The position numbers were made by a program, and so were the translations under genes. From assembly GCF_900142695.1 (NCBI RefSeq), contig NZ_FRBU01000009.1:52379-116378 (forward strand): 64,000 nt of DNA. Reading direction: 5' to 3'. Below are positions 1 to 9,455 of the stretch, piece by piece. A model generated the notes under the pieces. That model did not search any database. It was not told the DNA's origin and saw nothing but the letters and a program-made list of their open reading frames with translations. Each line of letters opens with the position of its first letter. The stretch's first letter is position 1. This stretch comes from Flavobacterium xanthum. GTDB taxonomy: Bacteria > Bacteroidota > Bacteroidia > Flavobacteriales > Flavobacteriaceae.

Positions 1-1328
1 AATATGCGGAATACTTACGTCGTTTTGGAGAGATAGGTTGCAAAGCGATTTCTTCGCACAAAGACTACGAAATGTACGAAGCAATCCGACTGCTTTCGAT
101 TGTGAAGGAAGCCGAAGATACGCCACAAGCTACGATTGATACTGCTGAAAAAGCGGTGGAAGATTTACAGAACAACATGGGCGAATTATCCGAAATGGCC
201 CAAATACGAAACCTACACTGGTGGACTGTGGAATACGGTTTGATCGGAACAGTGGAGAATCCAAAAATTTACGGCGCTGGTTTACTGTCTTCTATTGGTG
301 AAAGTGCGCATTGCATGACACCGGAAGTAAAGAAGATTCCTTATGATATTTCGGCTGCTACGCAAAATTTTGACATTACAAAACTGCAACCACAATTGTA
401 TGTTACGCCAACATTTGCGTATTTGAATTTGGTTTTAGAAGAATTTGCCAATAAAATGGCACTTCGCACTGGCGGTTTATCGGGAATTAATAAACTTATT
501 GACTCGAATGCTTTAGGAACTATTGAATTGAGTACTGGTTTACAAATTTCAGGTGTTTTCAGTTCCGTTATTGAGCAGGATGGCAAACCTATTTACATAC
601 AAACTACTGGTAAAACAGCTTTGGCTTACAGAGAGAAAGAGTTAGTAGGACACGGCACTTTGACACACCCAGAAGGCTTTGGAAGTCCAATAGGAAAGCT
701 AGAAGGCATCAACTTAGCCATTGAAGACATGAGTCCAAAAGACTTGAATGCCTACGACATTTTAGAATCTAAAACCGTTAAACTGGAATTTGAAGGCGGA
801 ATCATTGTTGATGGTGAAATTGTTACCGGTTCCAGAAATTTACAAGGAGAAATTACGCTGATTCGCTTTAAAAACTGTACGGTTACGCATGGCGAAACTG
901 TTTTATTTCAGCCGGAATGGGGCATTTACGATATGGCCGTGGGCAAGAAAGTAATTTCGGCTTTTTCAGGTCCTGCTGACGTGAATAGTTTTGACTTGAT
1001 TTCGCACCTTCCGTCCAGCACCACTATAAAAGCCAAACATTCGGCTGAACGCGATGATCTAGAAATTTTATACCAAACGGTTCGAAACATAAGAGAAACC
1101 AAGGATACGGAAACTTCTTTGGCACCACTATTTGAAAAACTACAAAACAATCACCCAAACGATTGGTTGCTAGCAGTTGAAATCGTAGAACTTTTAAACG
1201 TTAGAACCGAGCCACAATTGTTGCAAGAAATAATGGTTTATCTGGATCAATTAAAAAACAAAAGACCTGAAGTAGCGCATTTGATTGCTGGAGGTTTGGA
1301 CTTGATTTTTGACAAAGAGAAAGCTTAA
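1..1328 (+). CDS. Aromatic amino acid hydroxylase, pterin-dependent (5' end outside window)
   Basis: Partial gene: the frame is open from base 3 and begins with YAEYLRRFGEIGCKAISS, which in this family directly follows the iron-binding HExxGH region, so the true start lies upstream. The later HWWTVEYGLIG segment matches the family motif that carries the glutamate iron ligand. The family is non-haem-iron, tetrahydropterin-dependent and hydroxylates phenylalanine (or tryptophan/tyrosine) in the cytoplasm. The C-terminal 250 residues are a Bacteroidota-type extension beyond the catalytic domain. A pterin-4a-carbinolamine dehydratase gene at 28130-28405 would recycle the cofactor. Family call is firm; exact substrate is inference. 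Confidence 0.82.
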   Translation, partial: YAEYLRRFGEIGCKAISSHKDYEMYEAIRLLSIVKEAEDTPQATIDTAEKAVEDLQNNMGELSEMAQIRNLHWWTVEYGLIGTVENPKIYGAGLLSSIGESAHCMTPEVKKIPYDISAATQNFDITKLQPQLYVTPTFAYLNLVLEEFANKMALRTGGLSGINKLIDSNALGTIELSTGLQISGVFSSVIEQDGKPIYIQTTGKTALAYREKELVGHGTLTHPEGFGSPIGKLEGINLAIEDMSPKDLNAYDILESKTVKLEFEGGIIVDGEIVTGSRNLQGEITLIRFKNCTVTHGETVLFQPEWGIYDMAVGKKVISAFSGPADVNSFDLISHLPSSTTIKAKHSAERDDLEILYQTVRNIRETKDTETSLAPLFEKLQNNHPNDWLLAVEIVELLNVRTEPQLLQEIMVYLDQLKNKRPEVAHLIAGGLDLIFDKEKA

Positions 1329-1366
1329 CTAAACCTCGGAATGAAAGTCTGCAGGGTCAAAATTTC

Positions 1367-1424
1367 ACCACAAATTCCACAAATTTTCACATATTAATTT
1401 GTGAAAATTTGCGGAAATTGTGGT
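1367..1424. repeat. Palindromic element, 25-bp arms, resembling the GxxExxY-flanking repeat
   Basis: The arm at 1367-1391 (accacaaattccacaaattt...) is complementary to 1400-1424 at 23 of 25 positions, with an 8-nt AT loop. The arm is of the same sequence type as the inverted repeats flanking the GxxExxY gene at 45755-46232. No ORF lies between the arms. It lies between the hydroxylase (+) and DUF4230 (-) genes and could also stop transcription from both sides. Confidence 0.75.
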
Positions 1425-1499
1425 AAAAAATATTTGTAGAAGCTAAAGCGAAATACACTAAAATGCATGTTTTCTATTATTTGTTTAACCAATAAAAAT

Positions 1500-1553
1500 C
1501 AACCGCAGATTCACAGATTTTTAAAATTATTTAAAATCGGTGCATCTGTGCCT
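1500..1553. repeat. Second imperfect palindromic intergenic element
   Basis: The segment begins aaccgcagattcacagat and contains cacagat...ttaaaattatttaa...atctgtg, an imperfect inverted repeat. It ends just downstream of the DUF4230 stop codon. Its build (a dictionary-like cacagatt/accgcag sequence facing its complement) is like the element at 1367-1424, but the sequence differs. It may act as a terminator for the minus-strand gene. Confidence 0.45.
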
Positions 1554-1565
1554 AAGTTTTTTAAA

Positions 1566-2186
1566 TTACATTTTGATTTGCTTCCCAAAATCCTTCTCGG
1601 TTTCAATCACTTTTCCATCGTATTTTAAGGTCCAACCCAATTGACTGGTCGTAATTAAAAGTTTGGATAACTCACTAATTAATCTATTTTGCGCATTGGT
1701 TTTCAAAGATGATTTCTCAATTTTCTTAGCCAAATTCGCCTTTACAGATTTGTTTATTTTATTGTAATCTTCTCCCGTGAACGGATTTAATTTACTCTGC
1801 TCCACATCATAAAACTGAATATCAGGACTAATTTTAATTTCCTCTTTTGGAATACTCACAATCGTGATTGTTTTATTGATCGAATCAATATCGTATTTCA
1901 TGAGATGCAAATCATAAGCCACCGTAACGTCAGCATTCACAACAACCAACGCTTTTTTCTCGAAAGAAAGCATATCCATTAAGTATTTTTGTTGGTTTTT
2001 ATAGGTGATAACTTCCGAAAAATGTCCTTCGGTTACGACCAATTTCCCTACGTTTAGGATTTGTTGCTGAATGAGATTAGTATTGTACGTGATATCTTGG
2101 TCGTCATTTTTCTTAAAATCACAGTATTTAAACAATAAAAATATTCCACCAACAACTGCTATTCCAATAAGTATTCTTCTAAGCAT
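1566..2186 (-). CDS. DUF4230 family membrane-anchored protein
   Basis: 206 aa. One N-terminal transmembrane segment (about residues 4-21), then a soluble domain that would face the periplasm. The body, with a VTEGHFSEVITYKNQ segment early and an SKLLITTSQLGWTLKYDG segment near the C-terminus, resembles DUF4230 proteins, whose function is unknown. The gene lies 2 nt from the GSCFA gene upstream on the same strand, so the two probably form an operon. No catalytic motif is visible. Confidence 0.72.
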   Translation of the reverse strand: MLRRILIGIAVVGGIFLLFKYCDFKKNDDQDITYNTNLIQQQILNVGKLVVTEGHFSEVITYKNQQKYLMDMLSFEKKALVVVNADVTVAYDLHLMKYDIDSINKTITIVSIPKEEIKISPDIQFYDVEQSKLNPFTGEDYNKINKSVKANLAKKIEKSSLKTNAQNRLISELSKLLITTSQLGWTLKYDGKVIETEKDFGKQIKM

Positions 2187-2188
2187 AA

Positions 2189-3139
2189 TTAAAATTTCAT
2201 AAATGAATATTGACTTTCCAATTTAGTGATTTTTTCTCTGACTTTAGACTCAAATTTCAAATGACTTTCTGAATTCGGGTCAAAAGGTTTGTGAGAAAGG
2301 CTTTTTTGTATGCGTTCTACCTCTTCCATCGTAGGAAAAGCAGTTTCAGAAATAGTAGTTTCCATGAAACGTTTCCAAATATAATCGATTGCGACTTGAT
2401 TGGGATGCAGCATGTCTTCGGCATAAAAACGGTAGTCCCGAAGTTCATCCATCATGATTTCGTAAGAAGGAAAGTAATTTATAGTCGAAAGTTGACAGTC
2501 AAAAGTCTTATGAAGTGCACTAATTATATTGGATTTGCTCCATTGATTTTCGACAAAACCGTCTTTGATGTGACGCACCGGCGAAACAGTGAAAATAATA
2601 GTGCAATTAGGATTTACAGCATGAATTAATTTGATTGTGTTTGCAACACTTTTTTCTGTTCCTTCAACAGAAAGCAATTCTTTCTTGAACTGCTTTTGTG
2701 GCACTTTATGGCAATTGGCCACAATAGAATCACTTTCTATATTTCGATAAACCCACGAGGTTCCATACGTTATGATGATATGCGTTGATTTGGATATTTG
2801 TTGATTTGTTGATTTGATTAGTGCGTTTAAAGATGCTAATAAATCTTCTTTATTTGGATTACTCAAATCAGAATGCACATCAAAGCAATGCCAGCGTTCA
2901 TTGTGAAAAAAAATGTCTTTTTCGGTGAATAATACTGTATTTATGGCTTTTTGGATAATTTTCTCAATAGAAACCGGATTGAAAATTATCCCGAACGGAT
3001 TGATGGTATTTTGAAATTTAAAATACTGGAATTTATCTCCCATATTTTCAGCAAAACAAGAACCTAAAGAGACAATCTTTGAATTGTAATCTAAAGGATG
3101 ATTACTTTTAGAAATGGGGATTTGGGTTCTGAATTGCAT
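2189..3139 (-). CDS. GSCFA domain protein
   Basis: 316 aa. The N-terminal SLGSCFAENMGDKF gives the family its name (GSCFA, an SGNH-hydrolase-like fold). ITYGTSWVYR and a late DxxHPN-like segment (EDMLHPNQVAIDYIW) are consistent with the catalytic blocks of SGNH esterases, with Asp and His near the C-terminus. No signal peptide is seen, so it is likely cytoplasmic. Substrate unknown; by analogy possibly an acyl or acetyl ester. Probably the first gene of a two-gene operon with DUF4230. Confidence 0.78.
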   Translation of the reverse strand: MQFRTQIPISKSNHPLDYNSKIVSLGSCFAENMGDKFQYFKFQNTINPFGIIFNPVSIEKIIQKAINTVLFTEKDIFFHNERWHCFDVHSDLSNPNKEDLLASLNALIKSTNQQISKSTHIIITYGTSWVYRNIESDSIVANCHKVPQKQFKKELLSVEGTEKSVANTIKLIHAVNPNCTIIFTVSPVRHIKDGFVENQWSKSNIISALHKTFDCQLSTINYFPSYEIMMDELRDYRFYAEDMLHPNQVAIDYIWKRFMETTISETAFPTMEEVERIQKSLSHKPFDPNSESHLKFESKVREKITKLESQYSFMKF

Positions 3140-3232
3140 GGCTATTTTATTTACTACAAATTTGAATAATTTTAGCGAATTAAATGGTGTTTCGCTCTTT
3201 TTTCATTGGCTATAAAAAATCTAAAATTAAAA

Positions 3233-3265
3233 AACCCTTTCAGAGATTAAAACTTTGAAAGGGTT
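3233..3265 (-). terminator. Hairpin downstream of the lipoprotein gene
   Basis: Ten-base arms aaccctttca (3233-3242) and tgaaagggtt (3256-3265) pair perfectly across a 13-nt loop, 22 nt beyond the stop of the minus-strand gene at 3288. Confidence 0.7.
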
Positions 3266-3287
3266 GTTATAAAAACAAATATTTTTA

Positions 3288-4067
3288 TTAATAGTAGTAT
3301 TCTGTTTTTAAATATCCTCCATTTCCATTAGTAGCAACACTATTTTCTGAAACCTGTTCTATTGGGTAATTATCTAAATCGTATTTAAAAGAAGTAGTAT
3401 AAAAATTAGCCGATGATGTTATTTGGTCGTCTTTAGAAACACTTGTAATTACAGTACTTATCAAACTATTATTTGAAGAGATTTCTTCATTATAATCTAA
3501 CAGTTTTTTGTAACCCACAATATTATATAACGGATTATACTTTGCATCATAATCAAAACTTACAGTATATTCTATCAAAGTCCCTGATGCAGTATTATCT
3601 AAAATTCTTTCGTCTTTGATGAAATTTTCATTTTCAAAATACAATTTTCCGTGAAATTCTTTTACTTGCTGATTCCCAGAAGCAATCGAAAATTTTTCGT
3701 AAGAAACCGTTTTATCTGCATTGTGAACGTATTTAATTCTATACTTACCCAAAGATATAACTTCAACTAATTTCCCTTCAAAGTAACTGTAATTAATAGT
3801 CTCCAGAAGCTGATTTGTTTTGTTTTGTGTTACCCTTTTTGTAATCAAATCCTCCGTATAGGTGAAATCGGTACGCTTATTGGCACCGTCCATGCTAACT
3901 ATTTGATTACCTTTATAAGTATAAAGGGTTGTTTCTGCAGTACCGCCTTCTGAAGTCTCAACGACCTTCTTCAGCAATTTCATACTGTCGTGATTATCAT
4001 TTGAACACGAATAAATTGTCAACACCAAAAACGACAAGAATAAATGTAGCAGTATTTTATTTTTCAT
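3288..4067 (-). CDS. Hypothetical lipoprotein with YD/RHS-like repeats
   Basis: 259 aa. The N-terminus MKNKILLHLF...TIYSCS is a lipoprotein signal with a Cys lipobox around residue 21. The mature part is a chain of beta-strand-like units with Tyr and Asp/Lys turns (LYTYKGNQIVSMDG, NYSYFEGKLVEV, SFDYDAKYNPLYNIVG), reminiscent of RHS/YD repeats in other Bacteroidota lipoproteins. Expected on the outer membrane. It is a single gene with its own terminator. No known function; no toxin domain is visible at its C-terminus. Confidence 0.6.
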   Translation of the reverse strand: MKNKILLHLFLSFLVLTIYSCSNDNHDSMKLLKKVVETSEGGTAETTLYTYKGNQIVSMDGANKRTDFTYTEDLITKRVTQNKTNQLLETINYSYFEGKLVEVISLGKYRIKYVHNADKTVSYEKFSIASGNQQVKEFHGKLYFENENFIKDERILDNTASGTLIEYTVSFDYDAKYNPLYNIVGYKKLLDYNEEISSNNSLISTVITSVSKDDQITSSANFYTTSFKYDLDNYPIEQVSENSVATNGNGGYLKTEYYY

Positions 4068-4242
4068 AATAAATCAATCGCTTTTTCCCTTTAATTTTGG
4101 CACAAAAGTTCGCAAACGTAACCAAATAAAAATTCTACTTCAAAATTCATCGTTACAATCCACATATTTCGGTTGAACTACTACTTCTGAATCGAATTCC
4201 AATACCCAATAAAGATTCTAAAATCCGTTCTTTTAAACAAAA

Positions 4243-4276
4243 AAAACCTTTTAGAACTTATGTTCTAAAAGGTTTT
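4243..4276 (-). terminator. Rho-independent terminator of alaS
   Basis: A 15-bp hairpin, aaaaccttttagaac (4243-4257) against gttctaaaaggtttt (4262-4276), with a 4-nt loop, sits 25 nt beyond the alaS stop on the minus strand. On that strand it is followed by a run of T. Confidence 0.85.
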
Positions 4277-4301
4277 CCTTTATAAAAAAACAAACAGGGT
4301 T

Positions 4302-6935
4302 CTACTTTACAAAGTCTATCGCTTTTTCCAAAGCTTGTTGAATTCCAGCTACATTCTTACCACCTGCTGTCGCAAAAAATGGTTGTCCACCACCGCCACC
4401 TTGTATAAATTTACCCAATTCACGCACTACTTGTCCGGCATTCAGATTTTTCTCCGCTACTAATTCTTTAGAAACATAACAGGTTAACATTGGTTTTTCT
4501 TCGTCGGCTGTAGCCAAAACTAAAAACACATTATTCCCTAAATTCCCTATTTCATACGCCAAATCTTTTGCTCCTTCCGCGTTCAAATCGACTTGTTTTG
4601 CCAAAAATTGAATACCATTTATTTCCTGAATTTCAGCAATTAAACTCGCTTTCAAATTTTTGACTTTATCTTTTACTAAAGCTTCAATTTGTTTCGCTAA
4701 TTTGGCATTTTCTTCTTGCATCGAATGAACGGCTTTCAAAATATCCTGAGGATTTTTTAAGGCTGATTTTACTTCATTTAATGTGTTTTCGTACGAAGCA
4801 AAATATGCTTTTACAGCATCACTTGTAATGGCTTCAATACGACGAATTCCTGCAGCAACTGCGCCTTCAGAAACGATTTTGAAATGCCAAATTTCAGCTG
4901 TATTTTTCACGTGGATTCCTCCGCATAATTCCATGCTTTCGCCAAATTTAATCGCACGAACTTCATCTCCATATTTCTCTCCAAACAACGCCATCGCTCC
5001 TTCTTGAACTGCTTGCGCAAAAGGAATATTTCTTCTTTCAATAAGTGGTAATTGCTCTTGAATTTTTGCGTTTACAAAATCTTCTACTTGTTGCAATTCG
5101 GTTTCCGTCATTTTAGCAAAATGCGAAAAGTCAAAACGCAAATAGTTTGGATTTACTAAAGACCCTTTTTGTTCTACATGCGTTCCCAAAATACTTCTCA
5201 AGGCTTGGTGCATCAAATGCGTAGCCGAGTGATTTCTTGAGGACAAATTTCTCAAATCGGTATTTACTTTAGCACCAAAACCAGCGTTAACATTCTCTGG
5301 TAATTGTTTTGCAAAATGCAAAATCAGGTTGTTTTCTTTTTTCGTGTCGATGATTTCAATCGTTTCATTTGCTGAAACCAACATTCCTTTATCACCTACT
5401 TGACCACCACCTTCAGGATAAAAAGGTGTGTTATCTAAAACGATCTGGTACAAAACACCATCTTTTTTACTGTCCACTTTACGGATACGAGTGATTTTCA
5501 CATCACTTTCTGATTGATCGTAGCCTACAAATGTTTCTACATTTCCAGGAATCAACACAGACCAGTCTTCGGTAGAAACTTCTGATGCGGCGCGGGAACG
5601 TTTTTTTTGTTCTTGCATTGCAGCGTTAAAACCAGCTTCGTCTAGTTCGAATCCTTTTTCTCTCAGAATTAATGCTGTTAAGTCAATTGGAAATCCAAAA
5701 GTATCGTATAATTCGAATGCTTTTGCACCTGCTATTATTGTTCCTTTTTCTTCTTCAATAACTTTATCTAACAATTGCAATCCTTGATCTAATGTTCTCA
5801 AGAAAGAAGCTTCTTCTTCCCGAATCACATTCGTAACCAATTGTTGTTGCAATTTGATTTCTGGAAAAAATTCCCCCATTTGATTCGCTAAAACGCTAAC
5901 CAATTGATTTATGAAAGGTTCCTTGGTATTCAAGAACGTAAATCCGTAACGAATCGCACGACGCAAAATTCTACGAATTACATAACCAGCACCTGTGTTT
6001 GACGGCAATTGTCCGTCGGCAATAGCGAAAGCAACAGCACGAACGTGATCAACCACAACACGGATAGCAATATTCGTTTTCTCCTCGACTGCGCTCGGAG
6101 TGACAGCATTGTCTACATATTTGAATCCTGTAATTTGCTCTACTTTTTCAATAAGTGGCGTAAAAACATCCGTGTCATAATTGGAAGTTTTTCCTTGCAA
6201 CGCCATACACAAACGCTCAAATCCCATTCCGGTATCAACGTGTTTCGCAGGTAATTTTTCCAAAGAACCATCTGCTTTACGGTTGAATTCCATGAATACA
6301 TTGTTCCAGATTTCCACTACTTGCGGATGGTCATTGTTTACCAAACTCTTTCCTGAAACTAACGCTTTCTCTTCTGCAGAACGAATATCAACGTGAATTT
6401 CGGAACATGGACCACACGGACCTTGATCTCCCATTTCCCAGAAATTGTCTTTCTTGTTTCCAAGAATGATTCGGTCTTCGTCAATTAATGCTGCCCAAAT
6501 ATGCCAAGCTTCTTGATCGAAAGGTACATTTTCAGCGGGATTTCCTTCAAATACGGAAATGTATAAGTTTTCTTTTGGGATTTTATAGACTTCCGTCAAA
6601 AGTTCCCACGCCCAATTGATGGCTTCTTTCTTGAAATAATCACCAAATGACCAGTTCCCCAACATTTCAAACATCGTGTGGTGGTAGGTATCAAAACCTA
6701 CATCTTCTAGATCGTTATGTTTTCCTGAAACACGAAGACATTTTTGCGTATCGGCTATTCTGTTGCTTTTTGGCGTTCCGTTCCCTAGAAAATATTCTTT
6801 GAACTGAGCCATTCCTGAATTGTTGAACATCAAGGTTGGATCATCCTTAAGAACAATGGGAGCCGATGGAACGATTAAGTGTCCTTTTGATGCGAAAAAT
6901 TCCAGAAATTGCTTGCGTACGTCTTGTGATGTCAT
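4302..6935 (-). CDS. alaS: Alanyl-tRNA synthetase
   Basis: 877 aa, normal length. Charges tRNA-Ala in the cytoplasm. The N-terminal class II aminoacylation core is recognisable ([47 protein letters not shown]). The editing domain carries [11 protein letters not shown] and CGGIHV with its metal-binding Cys/His. The C-terminal domain ends in the Gly-rich [15 protein letters not shown]. Residues 278-285 (VTPSAVEE) are encoded by a sequence that looks like a dispersed Bacteroidota palindromic repeat, lying in a variable linker (see findings). The frame is intact, so the enzyme should be functional. Confidence 0.98.
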   Translation of the reverse strand: MTSQDVRKQFLEFFASKGHLIVPSAPIVLKDDPTLMFNNSGMAQFKEYFLGNGTPKSNRIADTQKCLRVSGKHNDLEDVGFDTYHHTMFEMLGNWSFGDYFKKEAINWAWELLTEVYKIPKENLYISVFEGNPAENVPFDQEAWHIWAALIDEDRIILGNKKDNFWEMGDQGPCGPCSEIHVDIRSAEEKALVSGKSLVNNDHPQVVEIWNNVFMEFNRKADGSLEKLPAKHVDTGMGFERLCMALQGKTSNYDTDVFTPLIEKVEQITGFKYVDNAVTPSAVEEKTNIAIRVVVDHVRAVAFAIADGQLPSNTGAGYVIRRILRRAIRYGFTFLNTKEPFINQLVSVLANQMGEFFPEIKLQQQLVTNVIREEEASFLRTLDQGLQLLDKVIEEEKGTIIAGAKAFELYDTFGFPIDLTALILREKGFELDEAGFNAAMQEQKKRSRAASEVSTEDWSVLIPGNVETFVGYDQSESDVKITRIRKVDSKKDGVLYQIVLDNTPFYPEGGGQVGDKGMLVSANETIEIIDTKKENNLILHFAKQLPENVNAGFGAKVNTDLRNLSSRNHSATHLMHQALRSILGTHVEQKGSLVNPNYLRFDFSHFAKMTETELQQVEDFVNAKIQEQLPLIERRNIPFAQAVQEGAMALFGEKYGDEVRAIKFGESMELCGGIHVKNTAEIWHFKIVSEGAVAAGIRRIEAITSDAVKAYFASYENTLNEVKSALKNPQDILKAVHSMQEENAKLAKQIEALVKDKVKNLKASLIAEIQEINGIQFLAKQVDLNAEGAKDLAYEIGNLGNNVFLVLATADEEKPMLTCYVSKELVAEKNLNAGQVVRELGKFIQGGGGGQPFFATAGGKNVAGIQQALEKAIDFVK
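6081..6105 (-). repeat. Dispersed-repeat-like sequence read in frame inside alaS
   Basis: On the minus strand this reads tgtcactccgagcgcagtcg followed by aggag, a form I associate with intergenic repeats common in Bacteroidota genomes. It has an imperfect hairpin (ctccga / tcgaggag). It is GC-rich compared with the surrounding gene and encodes V278-E285 without disturbing the frame. Confidence 0.55.
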
Positions 6936-7090
6936 TTTTAATTTTAGTTTAAAGTTTAAGGTTTAAAGTTAATTAATCCCGAAACTATATCTTTTTACTA
7001 TTCTTTTTTTGCCTCAGATTATCTCACATGCTCTTATTTTCAACGGAGTTCACTGAACACTTAGTGTTTGCAGTGGAAAGCTTTGAAGTT

Positions 7091-7167
7091 TTGAAATCTA
7101 TTTTTTCTTGGGTTGGCAGAGCGACCGGAGGAAGCTCCTGCTGACTCAATAGAAAAAAAAATTTCAA
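7091..7167. repeat. Long palindromic intergenic element
   Basis: The left arm ttgaaatctattttttcttg... (from 7091) and the complement of the right arm ...gaaaaaaaaatttcaa (to 7167) can be aligned along about 32 bases with a few mismatches. The GC-rich apex is gcagagcgaccggaggaagc followed by tcctgc. The layout (AT arms, GC core) recalls the repeats at 14768 and 44109, but the sequence is different. Confidence 0.6.
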
Positions 7168-7251
7168 GACGAGAACTTGCAACGAATAGCTGGAATAGGC
7201 ACATTATTTTATTTATTCCTGAAAAAAGGATGTAACAAATGAAACATTTCT

Positions 7252-7259
7252 TAAATTTG
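7252..7259 (+). promoter_or_regulatory. Candidate -7 box upstream of the M23 peptidase gene
   Basis: TAAATTTG fits the Bacteroidota -7 consensus TAnnTTTG, 45 nt upstream of the ATG. No clear TTG at -33 was found, so support is partial. Confidence 0.4.
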
Positions 7260-7304
7260 TTCGTCTAACCTTTTACAGTGTGCAAAAATAGGGTATTTTA
7301 AAAT

Positions 7305-8282
7305 ATGTCGAAAGTAAAATATTATTACGATTCCGAAAATCTAGCCTATAGAAAAATAAAAACACAAAAAAGAACAAAATTTGGTGTTGTTATCTTGTTT
7401 TTATTGGCAGCGGCGTTGTTTGGTTTTTTAAGTTTTATTATTTTATTGAACACTCCTTATTTTGAAACACCAAAAGACCGTTTGCAAGCCCGTGAAATTG
7501 AAAACTTGAGACTGAATTACGCGCTACTGAACAAAAAAATGGATCAGATAAATGGTGTTCTTGAAGCTATTGAAGATCGAGACAACAATTTGTATCGGGT
7601 CTATTTTAATAAAGCGGCCATTCCAGATTCAGTTCGCGAGGCAGGATTTCAGGGGAAAAATAGGTATAAAGTGCTGGAAGGGTATAACAATTCGCAGTTG
7701 GTTATGAATACCACAAAAAGAATGGATGTTTTGACTAAAGAATTAGCGATTCAGTCCAAATCATTAGACGTTATTTTGAAATTGGCAGAAGCTAAAAGTG
7801 ATTTTTTGTCAGCCATCCCTGCCATTCAGCCAGTACAAAATGAAAATTTAAAACAAATGGCTTCTGGTTTTGGATACCGCACAGATCCTTTTACTAAAGC
7901 AAGAAAAATGCATGAAGGCATGGATTTTACGGCAAAAAGTGGAACGCCTATTTATGCCACTGGTGACGGAGTAGTTGCACAAGCAGACAATACGGCTTCA
8001 GGATACGGAAATCATATTGTTATTCGGCATGGATTTGGATACGAAACGTTGTACGCCCATTTGAGTAAATACAATACCAGAGCAGGACAACGCGTAAAAC
8101 GAGGTGATGTTATTGGTTATGTGGGAAGCACAGGAAGATCAGAAGCTCCGCATTTGCATTATGAAGTTCACAAGGATAAAAAAGTAGTGAATCCTCTTAA
8201 TTTTTATTACGGAAATATTTCGGCAGTGGAATATGTTGTCATCGCGCAACTGGCAAACCAGGAGAATCAATCATTAGACTAA
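7305..8282 (+). CDS. M23 family metallopeptidase (murein DD-endopeptidase type)
   Basis: 325 aa. A cytoplasmic basic N-terminus is followed by one transmembrane helix (about 25-47), a predicted coiled-coil stretch, and a C-terminal LytM/M23 domain. Zinc motifs are visible: HEGMDF (HxxxD) and HLHYEVH (HxH). Family members cut peptidoglycan cross-bridges, or regulate such enzymes, in the periplasm. Both zinc motifs are intact, so an active enzyme is likely. The next gene (MerR type) lies about 100 nt downstream on the same strand, as is common in Flavobacteria. Confidence 0.9.
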   Translation: MSKVKYYYDSENLAYRKIKTQKRTKFGVVILFLLAAALFGFLSFIILLNTPYFETPKDRLQAREIENLRLNYALLNKKMDQINGVLEAIEDRDNNLYRVYFNKAAIPDSVREAGFQGKNRYKVLEGYNNSQLVMNTTKRMDVLTKELAIQSKSLDVILKLAEAKSDFLSAIPAIQPVQNENLKQMASGFGYRTDPFTKARKMHEGMDFTAKSGTPIYATGDGVVAQADNTASGYGNHIVIRHGFGYETLYAHLSKYNTRAGQRVKRGDVIGYVGSTGRSEAPHLHYEVHKDKKVVNPLNFYYGNISAVEYVVIAQLANQENQSLD

Positions 8283-8381
8283 TGCAAAATAGTATTCAGT
8301 GTTCGGTTTGCAGTGTTCAAATAAAAGATAAAAAATAGTGTTCAGTGACAATTCAGCTGGACAAAAAAATAAAAAACAGAT

Positions 8382-8714
8382 ATGCATATTGAATTATTTA
8401 AAGACAAAAGATATTACAGCATTGGCGAAGTAGCCAAAGCATTTGATGTTAATGCCTCGCTGATTCGTTTTTGGGACAATGAATTTGATATTCTGAAACC
8501 AAAAAAGAATGCTAAAGGCAATCGAATGTTTACCCCAGAAGATATTACTAATTTACAATTGATCTATCACTTAGTCAAAGAAAGAGGTTTTACACTGGAA
8601 GGTGCCAAAACCCATTTGAAAGAAGGACAAAAGAAAACCTTAGATAAGTTTGATATTATTCGAAAATTAGAAACAATACGCACACAATTAACAACTATTA
8701 AAAACGAATTGTAG
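8382..8714 (+). CDS. MerR family transcriptional regulator
   Basis: 110 aa. Residues 10-80 form a winged helix-turn-helix of the MerR type (YYSIGEVAKAFDVNASLIRFW, then GNRMFTPEDITNLQLI). The C-terminus is a short helical dimerisation segment without cysteines, so no metal- or redox-sensing site is visible. It lies between a peptidase and the LemA/TPM genes; its targets cannot be read from the sequence. Confidence 0.9.
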   Translation: MHIELFKDKRYYSIGEVAKAFDVNASLIRFWDNEFDILKPKKNAKGNRMFTPEDITNLQLIYHLVKERGFTLEGAKTHLKEGQKKTLDKFDIIRKLETIRTQLTTIKNEL

Positions 8715-8779
8715 TCAGCACGACTACATCCCTATTAAAATTTTAAATAATTAAATACTAAACACTAAAATAAATAAAC

Positions 8780-9367
8780 ATGAGAAGATTTTTGCCTTGG
8801 ATTATCGGAGCGGTTGTAATTTTTGTAATTTACAGCTGGGTTAAAGGAATTAACAATACTGCTGTGACGTTAAACCAAAATGTAGAACAATCTTGGGGTG
8901 ATGTTCAAACGGCGTATCAAAGAAGAAATGACCTTATTGGGAATTTAGTAAATACCGTAAAAGGTGCCGCTGATTTTGAAAAAAGCACCTTGACAGCAGT
9001 TATCGAAGCGCGTTCTAAAGCTACTTCTGTAAAAATTGATCCTGCAAATATTACTCCTGAACAATTAGCTGAATTCAACAAAGCACAAAGTGGCGTGAGC
9101 AGTTCATTGTCTCGATTATTAGTAACTGTTGAAGCGTATCCAGAATTGAAAGCCAACCAAAACTTCTTGAAATTACAAGACGAATTGGCCAGTACAGAAA
9201 ATCAAATTCTAACGGCTAGAACGCGTTTCAACGAAGCGGTAAAACCATATAACTCACATATCAAAACGTTCCCAAACAGCTTATTTGCTGGATTATTCGG
9301 ATTCAAAGAGAAAGCATACTTTAATGCAGTTGAAGGTGCAGATAAACCAGTTGAAGTAAAATTCTAA
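8780..9367 (+). CDS. LemA family protein
   Basis: 195 aa. An N-terminal hydrophobic helix (about 5-22) anchors a helical-bundle domain with family-typical NQNVEQSWGDVQTAYQRRND and a late TRFNEAVKPYNSHI...FPNSLFAGLFGFKEKAYF. The family is membrane-anchored with a largely unknown role. It starts a LemA-TPM-TPM cluster often conserved in Bacteroidota, which suggests a joint envelope function. Confidence 0.93.
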   Translation: MRRFLPWIIGAVVIFVIYSWVKGINNTAVTLNQNVEQSWGDVQTAYQRRNDLIGNLVNTVKGAADFEKSTLTAVIEARSKATSVKIDPANITPEQLAEFNKAQSGVSSSLSRLLVTVEAYPELKANQNFLKLQDELASTENQILTARTRFNEAVKPYNSHIKTFPNSLFAGLFGFKEKAYFNAVEGADKPVEVKF

Positions 9368-9455
9368 AAACGATTTCAGATTTTCGATTAATGATTTTTG
9401 ATTGTAGGACATTCTACAGTCAAAAATCGCTAATCATCATTCAAAAATTTATCCC

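Larger units (their letters stand above)
6936..7304. other. Divergent intergenic region between alaS and the M23 peptidase gene
   Basis: 369 bp without a gene. It holds short direct repeats of gtttaaagtt next to the alaS start (about 6949-6969), a long palindromic element (7091-7167, listed separately) and a candidate promoter box for the peptidase gene (7252-7259). No conserved ORF is visible. Confidence 0.7.

Noticed and set aside
4783..5007. Antisense ORF within alaS
   Set aside because: Shadow frame in a conserved gene with no start context or family-like sequence.
6949..6969. gtttaaagtttaaggtttaaagt direct repeats as regulator sites
   Set aside because: Simple AT-rich slippage-like repeat; no symmetric operator structure.
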